Counted from the stretch's first letter, positions 39,601 to 45,757 are shown. The stretch: DNA of 45,968 nucleotides from Legionella_A sp049239925 (GCA_049239925.1 JBMLTO010000100.1:1-45968); one strand, 5' to 3'. Made by a program: numbers and translations. Notes: generated by a model not told the origin, from the letters alone.

Positions 39601-40266
39601 GGTAGAAAGCAAGCAGCTGCTAATTTAACAGCACAGTTAACTGCTGTGCTGGATAATCAACAACCGCAGACTACTACGCGTTATGAGCAAGTGTTAAATG
39701 CTATCCGGCAGGCTAAGTTAGCGGCTATGGATGAAGATTCGGCTCTTAATCTCACGCGATGGTTTAAACAAAATCGTGGCGGGCAAAGTCGTTATTTTAA
39801 TACGCTAAATCAAATGGAAAGTTTAGTCTTGCGCTATTTTAGTACTGACCTGAAAGCATTGCCAACATTTAAAGGTTATCATGAAATTGCTAAAGATAAT
39901 TTTTGTGCATATAGCGAAAAATTGTTGTTTGCTATTAATCATCATCTTGGGCAAGGCTACGGTCCGCTAGATAGTTTTTCAATTTTTAGAAAGATTGTTG
40001 GTTATATTACCAATGAAAATGATGTCAAAATAACGCTGCAGCAATTGAGGTTGCATTTGGAACAATTGAATCGAGATGTCATTGAGCATGGAGCTCTAAC
40101 ACAAGACAGTATAGTCAGCTTAACAAATTCATTGAAAGCAAATTTGAGTAGACTGCCAGGACATTTGCAAACATTAGCTAATGAATTATTGATACGAGGC
40201 GAATCATTCTCAAAACATCTCGATAATCAGCGTAGTTATCAAAATTTAGCGTTAGCCAATCCGTGA
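27679..40266 (+). CDS. Giant 4,195-residue protein with an embedded SecA-type motor
   Basis: No full-length family was recognised. The middle (about residues 2030-2590) is a SecA-like DEAD motor. It has Walker A STGEGKS (2071-2077, Lys2076), a motif Ia-like VDVQTAKRALAEREVADYQ, HYSTLGDLSLFL in the place of SecA YGTNNEFGFDYL, Walker B FDEFDFIYFDEG (Asp2181, Glu2182), GFTGT (2365-2369) for SecA GMTGT, RLPTNQ, GFGRGDNV (2505-2510) for AGRGTDI, and GGRTARNGQPGEVFQFYL (2530-2547) for the SecA GRSGRQGDPG segment. Before it are an LRR-cap-like piece (about 514-545, QAIRDQLLSLFARNRW), a Ser-rich patch (775-799) and a Gln-rich linker (808-838), then helical sequence. After it come about 1,600 residues of helical repeats with a recent internal duplication. 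No signal peptide or membrane helix was seen. The normal SecA zinc and scaffold regions were not recognised, so this is not the housekeeping SecA. Function is unknown; a translocase or unfoldase-like effector or toxin is speculation. Confidence 0.85.
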   Translation: MYALDFPNLYRKYSVDNFEVIIKAISIYFNDWFQLDVLNNLYEDQDATGSYEILFNKCMQKLAGLYTEKEVAIKLWNCFQDEQSDIKKYLLEHYIFVPTIGAHSQTNPRQLSFLEKLAVGALRVAEPLEMLDIMRALNGSKRSGEVNPSRGFFATDTTVINLKLLLLLNKHQPNDQLMLNNLRTKKTIIINLNRDLTKTAKWGVIDLRQEGVATVYCESPLLERERSELENYFGPCAYEGARADSAASTGYAALAWFDLRFYRLYRYDLDANFSTLLEEFILNIHGHDNPGLAYKYLQSEARYLTNPIKQIFEHPRTELRNEGQYTIVKPGFIVLRMSWIANLGRLNDMNFLPGDLLPVINHLSDQIKDENLLDDCIYQIQKTMPPSFGMTLADPRKINTKNPSMLTVINHEVRLVIPQVLECQRLREVHISYAKDDNIDGRWLDQLWFDEKKNKQYQDNNKAQQLFYGAMMVQTLVRSKAKKRKITIEVPDDFRLDAQQSQFIISTLQQNAYVTEFIVSNNQSLQAIRDQLLSLFARNRWLAQNNYLPPLTDQYWKRAVKFWLTYLSKNTVLASTNQHDEFKRCVKEMGCDGLKTLLAFLCDPSERDYIDNIYGKRRPAFYMACLEHQYPNYLQMLRDHIKQGGYFPYGTLSLSFDRKHQAALLDFLQIINESISFDKIVLTDCLNHNSSFREFLSQLSRQVQEKKWLNLIEIPELDNPRPLQLVHFSQRQTYLLLNNIILTNRRTQVANNQLKKIEDCMQPLLLNTNEARSAADDSSLVSMDTSSSSSSDDQSVSAGMQSWPLNKGGAVQLQLQQQQQIEQSRQVQQQQQKLQAKAIEMALINDLVTYQTIDHLLGDFLAKRQQSLPQELLAKTALLKGNDKTLLQNLFHTWINANPNVSEANYVIQAMTQEAAKELLMNYSHLASGLNPDNLPKGFFTQRSKNGHLVLGYDPELSYISYPNALTLDLTVPSVCMDAWKGNFYQLNLDYFLDKLKQNNGSIAIGPDDWEYIKLFVLLQPKNLTDVTGADQFFQTHFWLELSPKDRETIKKNWPLFMQVWVSAGESGLRQLLSNQPEMLTTDISLILSCFFKLIPGQSQEMYRFLSELIDSDEQLLKAFGQIFYSYGTKGLTLFCVILKQLETDLGSNFFAVFTNSVLRSTPSFNQFMTVDFFTVITDMIEQLRNKSAEAVLTAWTKLIQLHFEVTRHGDIQGLWRGFAYFIDQLAMDALVLKGDEFNKLQPHNMLVLMDRILTSVHQIKEPLSKESFLHNLAAIDLTHGGVYYALQYEQFSHISSELKLSNFESGQPTYAPNLKEIYRWDQQIDQIMMLRVIASQGKFNLQIKQKLIDWLNRDNSCFRDRLIWLLHSDYDTNNLDDNLSIMSQLAPEAVKKIAKCVHQAICNVGDGGLNIHLQALIILANHCTNNPDLCQILDGDLYGIFLEALSLFIVLQPKQSLDKLMHFFHDNSLSKDNHAISNVRDAFKLATLFNVIAPKGSPTQFLTMTSELLPIVKDELHLLCQQLFSIDSSRSNLTLLSDANNWQAFLNCIQQMKHHPGQASQQRIAFIGLLNNQDIHFKYSKNGDFRALEAADLHGLNELSYFVDHQDRLSRFLQQHIVVHRQGSVADQLQGIVAILKKLQLNRTYLNEIEPLLSILESTKSDSYWSAEFFHQLLLTLQPDTDKSAFPISLLKVILGEKALAARRIDDVTDMFPTSLNKHLKIILQSNQFDRRQQAMLSQLCLREFDWQQAIILLPEIISVLSAEHIAAGRSDALEMLSQCQGYPRLVSSFNICRWLVTLSGDPTFFDKWPLTVQFWLNALSNNSDFSNALTFIQTIYVNEPSNQKRLLHIVAWSSLAQKQHYDNQFILNIKQLIEQLYQISTKPLELLARCYPGKPSPDMDDLFKLINQCKQDEVNWKRAIDRFLRCPSASIPADYGQIGLLRSDDFERMLVDTRISAGNNDKRLNAGLAARTTFILTAIKRLEQGQDKISNNELPIAQMSQDELKQAFTSLSHKLKHEFTNDLVRAQLWAVVFEVIYKTTAKYPHLAQQYGSILNDLFLTGGTRVIALSTGEGKSHFVAMRAAWHAANGMTVDVQTAKRALAEREVADYQSFFAYLGFKAVYIHPKSQKSEYIDAQIHYSTLGDLSLFLDEQSYIGQSIQMSKDQRVALFDEFDFIYFDEGQTTAYNYARSTGKTPKQMTWLYQAVCDFYQNAEHLKQRQIIDQFILKSLSETLQKAANGNDDRLSMIRVVAGDDLQLVEWLQSVHQAYSLEQGVHFTVRDEYIDVGEESYPMQEIIPLSTDNQKMIGSTFTAGVQQLLAIRLNLAAKVSGRAQNYHIHPESNIISSKCAVVLMQSLWSTWEGFTGTISPAQAEALHVDFRTQVVRLPTNQRELRSWHQPLFFDGSASSNSSIDDRMTALASQMLRCLEQKKSILLACKHDKHVDYLKRILPNLLGEYHNHCIFYTNEESRCSADVLTDKRRLESWMNGEKKKGIALIASGFGRGDNVEVEAVFLMDVKDLNDQLQKGGRTARNGQPGEVFQFYLRHELRKEEQKLIENLGSISSVNERNEAQKRLAELSGESDKHSLQRVLLLREYLYSSENAVSQHYRLAIGQLSLHNTSLLATLDDLTARHAFGTYIGLMLKQLDKKWVGLNRDDVALQDKIDFINVTIPKIIESIVIKYQQLSSKCEASIIPTVQPIKQTSLQLVVPQGEQTLSDEQCALINICKLMVQVNIDSSLANNELTHHLSYIEGRQQLQALLVRIADSKSWLDMHKKIALFAKQIRESSPEWLHFKEGYLKSQPHPVWLIRSADESMLTFFNIVDSCFIPTLQTAVVNKLVSSLKNRLELAHKIPILRYLGQFSIEQQQAWGNDFINCIELVQKSCGDRLSVFCAHFSPMSYSHFVAQSTLLMKIPVVTDSSTVLATKQLMQVVKKVPEQWLALFASWEKMANVQSDQDKLQFFIDYCRLIEVNPGFVRRLAQFNLDSWKTLEAQQRQDIIVSWNLLAQHANHQQISNIDELLGKLNSQRLTLVLTLITQLLQRCAQHSPLYNLILDYCYDENISIECLKALAQVSHPAACYQNLGADEFLELIRSIELIYSNESLSSNKEALVELIHQLMEQLSGPLVHAPLLLRLIFIKMLTSLGRNCVFPTRQLFAHILTVLSQYPELHDKIGNDSLGHLIDKLESLLRWASAEQHEVSSRCATFVAIISKFLIKYPDALQDVLEGLEAHQRIGSQDSEFLRLKLWSDALMTVSRLQPLGRQSIVLVKLSHRLMTHLPRMVRSEWFNHFTNPILLQAFLTYCANETLNHCSEQLLADHVLTLDQFQLKNPQLDFDELIEILDPILQVVTDQQQRLETMGTFMQKISGRNASHLPILRLILKQMSDYTGVDGHSIVHIKLFAHALVTLSQYPKLFVKRDHASSLIDRLGDWLSSVDRASAEQALVFSRFETFVTIISEFLIKYPDALQGILEGLGAHQRIVSQDREFLRLKLWGDALITVSHLQPRGHQLSVLVKLSHRLMTHLPRMVRSEWFNHFTNPILLQAFLTYCTNPSLDDCSDELLADLVLALGQFQLKNTQLSFDELLQIIRPIFRAPGAQIPIRLYMMKHFMQRVSGQFIESPLAMQKTLTIAVNHYSSVTERSQASLGLFNSLLRNISAYPIIYERLKDQQLDSLLNQIITYRPVDLPERVSIINNFLKKIHPLPPKHCSVLVAMLSYSARQDIGNDRLRLCRELLLKVDKFYRDPVTVDISLLLQGVDNAVDNRNNLVLKHTAAFVSRCHCVEPLFDSMGSVLSQFENNTYMQQLIKDVSRTYYRLAKRHHRVVADIMSSPELENWFAFTDDINSRNQRIVWMWLLQNRYLDTTLLADDDLDDYRNTAATNELLLQAGYDQYLKYVQTTLGTSAPVVNGKGFDLSLDQQNKLLDLTNEMRCIGRADGPVVLRDDCAHVNEMRVGLRKLMSNYQSSWFKSSGRKQAAANLTAQLTAVLDNQQPQTTTRYEQVLNAIRQAKLAAMDEDSALNLTRWFKQNRGGQSRYFNTLNQMESLVLRYFSTDLKALPTFKGYHEIAKDNFCAYSEKLLFAINHHLGQGYGPLDSFSIFRKIVGYITNENDVKITLQQLRLHLEQLNRDVIEHGALTQDSIVSLTNSLKANLSRLPGHLQTLANELLIRGESFSKHLDNQRSYQNLALANP
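37045..38500 (+). repeat. Tandem intragenic duplication of about 246 codons
   Basis: Two copies of a helical unit of about 246 residues lie in tandem within the giant gene (about residues 3122-3365 and 3366-3610). The cores SHRLMTHLPRMVRSEWFNHF are identical. Bases 37501-37598 are identical to 38239-38336 (98 bases, offset 738). Upstream parts (IKYPDALQ...LEGL, AHQRI, EFLRLKLW) are diverged but clear. A third, weaker unit (HFMQRVSGQFIESPL) follows. Confidence 0.88.
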
Positions 40267-40293
40267 GTGATTATCTTTAAGCCATGTAGTTAA

Positions 40294-40329
40294 ACCCCTA
40301 TGAATCAATTATCACAGGGGTATTTTTTT
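40294..40329 (+). terminator. Intrinsic terminator after the giant gene
   Basis: ACCCCT (40294-40299) pairs with AGGGGT (40316-40321) across a 16-base loop and is followed by A and a run of seven T (40323-40329). It lies 28 bases after the stop of the giant gene and before the lipoprotein gene, so it separates the two. Confidence 0.75.
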
Positions 40330-40360
40330 GTAAATTAAGTTTATTTTTAGGAATAACGTT

Positions 40361-40969
40361 ATGAAGTGTATGAAGATTTATGTATGGATAGCGATTACTT
40401 TACTGAGTGGTTGTGTGAGTGTGCCTCCCCATGATGTTAATAATATATGTAGTATTTTCAAACAATATCCACGTTGGTACGATGATGCTAAAGATGTTGA
40501 AAAAAGATGGCGGGTTCCGCTTGAGGTGCAAATGGCCATTATTCATCAAGAATCAAAATTTAATGCTCGTGCTCAGCCTGGTCGTAAAAAATTATTATCA
40601 ATGATTCCTTGGACCCGTCCTTCAACAGCGTATGGATATGCACAAGCCTTGCGTGGTACCTGGGCCTTATACAAAAAAAATAATGGTAGTCTATTTTCGG
40701 CACGCGATGATTTTGCTGATGGTGTTGATTTTATTGGTTGGTATGCCAACATGGCATACCGACAGGCAGGTATACCTCGTAATGATGCTTATCGATTGTA
40801 TTTAGCCTATCACGAAGGGATAGGCGGATTTAGGCGAAAGACTTATCTTAGGAAATCTTGGTTACCGCCTGTGGCAAGAAAAGTGCAAGCACGAGCTGCT
40901 ATATATAGGGCTCAATTGGTTCGATGTCATCAGTCTCTACCTAACCAATCAGGGCATAAGTTTTGGTAG
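40361..40969 (+). CDS. Lytic-transglycosylase-like (SLT) lipoprotein
   Basis: This 202-residue predicted outer-membrane or periplasmic lipoprotein has the lipobox LLSGC with the lipidated Cys at residue 18. The mature part has an SLT/lysozyme-like domain. The segment VPLEVQMAIIHQESKFNARA carries the likely catalytic Glu64, followed by STAYGYAQALRGTW, the counterpart of the GxxQ/YGYAQ motif of Slt enzymes, and AYHEGIGGFRRKTY. Expected action is cleavage of the MurNAc-GlcNAc bond in peptidoglycan. ATG 40361 has TAGGA eight bases upstream. It lies after a terminator and is probably transcribed on its own, 272 bases before adk. Confidence in the fold is good; activity is inferred. Confidence 0.83.
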   Translation: MKCMKIYVWIAITLLSGCVSVPPHDVNNICSIFKQYPRWYDDAKDVEKRWRVPLEVQMAIIHQESKFNARAQPGRKKLLSMIPWTRPSTAYGYAQALRGTWALYKKNNGSLFSARDDFADGVDFIGWYANMAYRQAGIPRNDAYRLYLAYHEGIGGFRRKTYLRKSWLPPVARKVQARAAIYRAQLVRCHQSLPNQSGHKFW

Positions 40970-41241
40970 AATGGAGGACGTTTAGATATCAGCATTATCT
41001 TGCCATATAAAATGAAGGTATGTTCTAGATTCTGTTAACGTTAGGGCCGATTATTGTCTTAATCTGATAGTGGCAGTATCGATGAACTATTTTCTAAGTG
41101 ACAATCAACCTGTCAACCGGTAGGATATCATTTTTCAATATGTTTTTATGACAAAATATAAAATGGTTTGCTAGAAATTTTGGGTTTAATTGGATTGATC
41201 CGAATAAATTACCTCAAGCAGCCGTGTAAAGGAGTTGACTG

Positions 41242-41922
41242 ATGCGATTAATGCTACTAGGTGGTCCTGGCGCCGGCAAAGGCACGCAAGCTTTACTGTT
41301 AGTAAAGCATTTTAATATCCCACAAATTTCAACGGGTGATATGTTGAGAGCAGCAATTGCAGCTGCTACTCCGCTTGGATTAAACGCTAAGAGGATAATG
41401 GATGCAGGGCTTTTAGTGTCTGATGATATCATTATTGCATTAGTCAAAGAACGTCTTAATCAAATGGATTGTAAACAAGGTTTTTTATTAGATGGGTTTC
41501 CTCGAACGTTGATACAGGCTGAGGCTTTAAAAAATGCGGGTATTGATTTGGATTGTGTCATAGAAGTTGCTGTTGATGATGAGGAAATTGTCAGGCGAAT
41601 TTCTGGTCGGCGTATTCACCCTACATCCGGCCGAGTTTATCATTTAGAATATAATAAGCCTTTAGTTGATGGATTGGACGATGAAACGAATGAGCCTTTG
41701 ATATTGCGTGATGACGATCGAGAGGAAATTATTCGTAAGCGTTTAGAGATATACCATCAACAAACAGAACCTGTCATTCAATTTTATCGAAATTGGAGTC
41801 ATGACTTAACCCAAGCAGGTCCAAGGCCTAAATTTTATCAGGTGTCAGGTACCGGAAGTGTTGATACAATTTTTGAGCGAATTTTGGCAGTCATAGGGAC
41901 AGTTAATCGTTCTGATGTCTAG
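41242..41922 (+). CDS. adk: Adenylate kinase
   Basis: Adenylate kinase interconverts ATP plus AMP with two ADP. The P-loop is GGPGAGKGTQA at residues 7-17 (Lys13), AMP-binding STGDMLRAAI follows, then FLLDGFPRTLIQAEAL. A long-type LID lies at about residues 120-160 (SGRRIHPTSGRVYHLEYNKP) without the four zinc-binding Cys of Gram-positive types. Its length of 226 residues is close to the usual 214-220. ATG 41242 follows AAAGGAGTTGACTG. Its last 8 bases overlap the start of the next gene, so the two are translationally coupled. Confidence 0.96.
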   Translation: MRLMLLGGPGAGKGTQALLLVKHFNIPQISTGDMLRAAIAAATPLGLNAKRIMDAGLLVSDDIIIALVKERLNQMDCKQGFLLDGFPRTLIQAEALKNAGIDLDCVIEVAVDDEEIVRRISGRRIHPTSGRVYHLEYNKPLVDGLDDETNEPLILRDDDREEIIRKRLEIYHQQTEPVIQFYRNWSHDLTQAGPRPKFYQVSGTGSVDTIFERILAVIGTVNRSDV

Positions 41923-42283
41923 TTTAGTTTTAGAAATAACTAGTCATCATTTTGAATCGATCATTGAGCATCATACGATAGTCTTTATTTTTTTTGGGAC
42001 TAACGAGTGCCTTAATTCTACTGAATTTGAACGGGCATATGAAGTAGCCGCTGTTGAAAATCAGTCTATCTTGTTCGGATGGATCAATGTAGAAAAACAA
42101 CCTAGCCTGGTTAAGCAAATGCAGATCTGCTCAGCCCCTCATTTGGTGGTTTTTAAGCAAGGTATAGCCATTTACTCTGAGGCCGGATGGGTATCAGCAT
42201 CCACTCTAAATGAGTTGGTTGGGCAAGCATTAGCAGTTGATACAAACCAAATCTATCAGCAAATCAATGCTAGTGAGTATTAA
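41915..42283 (+). CDS. Thioredoxin-like protein with a CxxS site
   Basis: This 122-residue protein has a thioredoxin-like fold. VFIFFGTNECLNSTEF takes the place of the thioredoxin active site, so the CGPC motif has become Cys32-Leu-Asn-Ser. SAPHLVVFKQG carries the expected cis-Pro and the strand that follows it. The missing second Cys means it cannot act as a normal dithiol reductant; a monothiol, chaperone-like or binding role is possible. There is no signal peptide, so it is cytosolic. It overlaps adk by 8 bases and is coupled to it. The C-terminal 25 residues extend beyond the thioredoxin core. The family name beyond thioredoxin-like is not recognised. Confidence 0.78.
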   Translation: MSSLVLEITSHHFESIIEHHTIVFIFFGTNECLNSTEFERAYEVAAVENQSILFGWINVEKQPSLVKQMQICSAPHLVVFKQGIAIYSEAGWVSASTLNELVGQALAVDTNQIYQQINASEY

Positions 42284-42350
42284 CTGGCGTTATGCATACA
42301 ATATATTAGCAATGGTAGACATCCCAATTGATGTTTAAAAAGGATTTTAA

Positions 42351-45300
42351 ATGATTGGCCGAATACATTTTTTTTCACCAAGTTTTTTGATAAATCGCTA
42401 TAAACTAGCAAAATTAATCCAATATAGTCTGTTAACAAGCTTAAGTTGTTTTTCTTTAATAGCAAAAGGAGCCGATGCGATAACTTGGACTAATGCAAAT
42501 CAAGATAACCAGTGGGCCATAGCCAATAATTGGTCAAGTGATCGTTTGCCGACAAAAGACTTAACCGCTATTTTTGGAGAGCCATCTTCATCGCAAACTG
42601 CTCTGGTCGAATTATCAAAGGGGCAAGTAGGTGAGGCGAAGGGTTTGCAATTTAACTCAACGGCCTTAGCTTATGTTTTTGATAATAAAGGTCAATTAAT
42701 AATTGGTGAGGATGGTATTCAGACGGCTGATTCTTCCCCACCATTAAGAATAAACAATGCTGCTGCTGGTACGATTACTTTATCAGGTCCATCTGAAGTT
42801 AGAGGTACGGTGGCTATTGTCAATAACGGTACGTTGAGGTTTCAACCTAATTCAGCGTCGTATGTCAACAATAATGCTGAGCTGAGTGGTGTTGGCGTAC
42901 TGAATCAAGATGGCTCTGGAACCACCGTTTTGCAGGGCCAGAGTTACGGTTTTGGGGGTCGCGTTTCAGTTGAACAGGGCGCGCTCATCATCACAGGTCT
43001 TTTAAATAATACAGAATCAATCACCATTAATGAAAAGGGTATGTTGGAAGTTAATAGTGTAGACGATAATCTATTCTTTAAAATTAAGGGTGATGGGACT
43101 TTAAAACTCTCAGGAGCGGGTCAAAATATCTTATCTGGTAAGAATGCTTTCAATGGCAATATTATTGTTAATAGTAACCTAACATTGAGCGATGGTCTTG
43201 GTGATTATGGTTCTTTACAAGCGTCCGGAAATATTGAGATAAATGAACATGGCAAACTCGAAATTTCTGCTAGTGGCAAGAGTTTTATTTCAGGAGCCAT
43301 TACCGGCGGAGGAGAGCTTATCCAATCAGGGAGCGGCGTAACACAACTTGCAAATATTCAGGATATCGGCCAAATTACCATTATCAATGGTAAAGTGGAG
43401 ATCATCAGTCCATCTAACGCGGCGTTTAGTGAACAAGATGTTAAGGTAAAAAATATCATCATTGAAAAAAAAGAGGGTATACCTGGTACTTTTGCAATGT
43501 CTACATCTGTTCCTATGATTATTAATGGCGGTGTTAGTGGTTCGGGTAATTTTGAGATAGATGGTTCAGCTGAAACAACATTAAAAGGACATAATGAGTT
43601 TACAGGGACGATCGTTATCAACAAAGGTGGACTTAGGGTAGAAGGGGATGGTTTAATTAATGATGTTGGTGAAATTATATTAAATCAGGGTACTTTTGAA
43701 ATAGCGAATGATGTTGACAATCGTATTGTCAACGGTATTCATCGAACAATCGCAGAACAGCCACAAACAACATTGAAGCTATCTGGTTCAGGTAATACTG
43801 TTTTAAATAGTCATGCAACGGTGACTTCAACCGTGATTTCTTCTGGTACATTATTGATTGGTAATAGCCCTAGCTACCATACGACTGAACTTGAAAGTAA
43901 CCTATCTATTGAACGAGGTGGTCATTTAGAGGGGTATGGCCGTGTGATTGGCGATGTACATAATAGCGGGGTAATCAGTCCTGGATATTCTGGTGATGAT
44001 CAAGCTGCAGCAATAGGTCAATTGACAATTGCAGGAAATTTTACCCAAGAGGATAGTGGACGTTATATTGCGCAAGTGAATGCAATTGGAGACAGTGACC
44101 ATATACACGTTACCAAACACGCGACCTTGGGTGGAACGATTGAAATTAATGCAATCGATGGTTTTAAGACAGATGCCAACTATATATTGTTCACTGTAGA
44201 TGGTGGGATTGATGGACAGTTTAAAAATGTTGAAGATCATGTGTTTGATCAAAAGTACTTAAAAGGTACTATCAATTATTCAGGTCAACATCCCAGTCAT
44301 TTAGAGAATCAGTCGATAAACTTGTTTGCAAATCCAACAGCAACTAATACTCTAGCATTATCAATTGGTTTTAATCAGCAAGCATTTATGAATGCAGTAG
44401 CCACACCAAATCAATTAGCAATAGCAAATTATATCCTAGCGTCAAGCGGTAGTGGCGCTGTAGGTGGTCTAGTAGCATCGTTCTCATCTGATGAGCAATT
44501 TAGAGCAGGTATGAATCAGTTATCAGCGCCGAGTTACGCCAATCAAACCACTCAATTAGCACTATCTGGTCGATGGATAGATGAGCAGTTTAGATTTTTA
44601 TTGTCTAATGGCATTGGTAGGTGTTCTAAATCCCCCCTTTTTCTTAGTCAGACCACCTCCAGTGTGGCGTGTAGTGCAGATGATAAACATTTCTGGTTAG
44701 CAGGCCTAGGTGCATCGAATGTTTTGGGCAATCTTAATACGGTGTCTCTAGATACCAATGTATCAGGGATAGCGATCGGTGCTGAGTTGCCAATTAATCG
44801 ACAGAATTCGATAGGAATGGCTCTAGCGGATCATTATTTTAAAAGTAAGGCCAGTCATGGTGATTTTGCACAACAAAATGGTAGCTTAACGCAGCTTGGT
44901 TTCTATAATCGTTATAAGAGCGGAGCTTGGACTCTAGGTGGTTCTGTCGGACTTGGTGAAAGCCACCACGTCGCCTCTGCTCGAAAAATAGCACGATTAT
45001 CTCATTCTGTTGCAGTATCGGGTCATTATAAAGCAATATTGTATTCTGGGCAGTTCTTAGCAAGCTACGATTATCTTAATTTGCGTACGATCCATGCTCA
45101 ATCTTTTGCCGGCCTTGTTAGTCAACGACTTAATCGTCATCAATTTAAGGAAACAGGTACGAGTGCTTTTGAATTACAGCTTAATGCTTCTCATTATCAA
45201 AGTATCCGTAGTCAGCTTGGACTAATGGTTGATTTTCCGAACCAATCTATGATTAAGCCCTATGGTGCATTATCATGGGAGCATGAATTTTCCGATAAAA

Positions 45301-45515
45301 ACAGTCACTTTGATGCAAAAATGATTAGTCTTGGTGCTGCTAATACATTTCATATCATGGGAACAAACTTAAGTCGTGAGCAAATGGTTCTGCAAACAGG
45401 GATTGTATTTAATCCATGTTCAACAGCTACCATTACCATCGGATATGATGGTCATTATGCTCATACTTGGCGTGAGCATGGTGGTAAGCTTCAACTGAGC
45501 TATATTATCGAGTAA
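42351..45515 (+). CDS. Classical (type Va) autotransporter with PATR-type passenger
   Basis: This 1,054-residue protein is built as an autotransporter. A long signal peptide (cleavage near residues 40-43, after LSCFSLIAKGADA) is followed by a beta-helical passenger with repeats of the form FxGxIxVNxGxLxxxG (FNGNIIVNSNLTL, FTGTIVINKGGLRVEGDG, SSGTLLIGNSPSY) and a GRVIGDVHNSGVISPGYS block. A translocation linker leads to a 12-strand-like beta-barrel from about residue 780 to the end (HFWLAGLG, GIAIGAELPINRQNSIGMAL, LGFYNRYKSGAWTLGGSVG). No protease triad was identified, so an adhesin role is the default inference. The C-terminus ends KLQLSYIIE rather than in Phe or Trp, which is unusual for BAM substrates. 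A MITE-like element starts 5 bases after the stop. Confidence 0.88.
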   Translation: MIGRIHFFSPSFLINRYKLAKLIQYSLLTSLSCFSLIAKGADAITWTNANQDNQWAIANNWSSDRLPTKDLTAIFGEPSSSQTALVELSKGQVGEAKGLQFNSTALAYVFDNKGQLIIGEDGIQTADSSPPLRINNAAAGTITLSGPSEVRGTVAIVNNGTLRFQPNSASYVNNNAELSGVGVLNQDGSGTTVLQGQSYGFGGRVSVEQGALIITGLLNNTESITINEKGMLEVNSVDDNLFFKIKGDGTLKLSGAGQNILSGKNAFNGNIIVNSNLTLSDGLGDYGSLQASGNIEINEHGKLEISASGKSFISGAITGGGELIQSGSGVTQLANIQDIGQITIINGKVEIISPSNAAFSEQDVKVKNIIIEKKEGIPGTFAMSTSVPMIINGGVSGSGNFEIDGSAETTLKGHNEFTGTIVINKGGLRVEGDGLINDVGEIILNQGTFEIANDVDNRIVNGIHRTIAEQPQTTLKLSGSGNTVLNSHATVTSTVISSGTLLIGNSPSYHTTELESNLSIERGGHLEGYGRVIGDVHNSGVISPGYSGDDQAAAIGQLTIAGNFTQEDSGRYIAQVNAIGDSDHIHVTKHATLGGTIEINAIDGFKTDANYILFTVDGGIDGQFKNVEDHVFDQKYLKGTINYSGQHPSHLENQSINLFANPTATNTLALSIGFNQQAFMNAVATPNQLAIANYILASSGSGAVGGLVASFSSDEQFRAGMNQLSAPSYANQTTQLALSGRWIDEQFRFLLSNGIGRCSKSPLFLSQTTSSVACSADDKHFWLAGLGASNVLGNLNTVSLDTNVSGIAIGAELPINRQNSIGMALADHYFKSKASHGDFAQQNGSLTQLGFYNRYKSGAWTLGGSVGLGESHHVASARKIARLSHSVAVSGHYKAILYSGQFLASYDYLNLRTIHAQSFAGLVSQRLNRHQFKETGTSAFELQLNASHYQSIRSQLGLMVDFPNQSMIKPYGALSWEHEFSDKNSHFDAKMISLGAANTFHIMGTNLSREQMVLQTGIVFNPCSTATITIGYDGHYAHTWREHGGKLQLSYIIE

Positions 45516-45516
45516 A

Positions 45517-45637
45517 TTAGGGCGTGTTGATAATCCATCCTCCCGAATGAAGAAATTTGCTGCTGATTAAGATCGAATGGATGTCGCGAACAAGTTGCGG
45601 CACTTAGGCGGGAGAATCAATTGTCAACACGGACTAG
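45517..45637. mobile_element. MITE-like 113-bp element with IS5-type ends (site D)
   Basis: The left end GGCGTGTTGATAATCCATCC (45521) and the right end (inverse GTTGACAATTGATTCTCCCG, ending at 45633) are inverted repeats of about 25 bases with a few mismatches. The element is flanked by TTAG (45517-45520) and CTAG (45634-45637), a YTAG-type target as used by IS5/IS427 relatives. There is no coding capacity. The subterminal block GCGAACAAGTTGCGGCACTT is shared with the solo ends at 1174, 9325 and 11578. Confidence 0.7.
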
Positions 45638-45757
45638 AGCACCGATCGGTTAAAAATAACACAGATCAACATTAAGTAAATTTTATGATCAAATTCATGC
45701 ACATATATTCTCATAATTAGGTTATGCCTGTTCAATCAAAAATTCTGGTGTTATCCT

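Noticed and set aside
27679..40266. Annotation of the giant gene simply as secA
   Set aside because: The motor motifs are SecA-like, but the length, the flanking arms and the unrecognised preprotein-binding and C-terminal regions exclude the housekeeping translocase.
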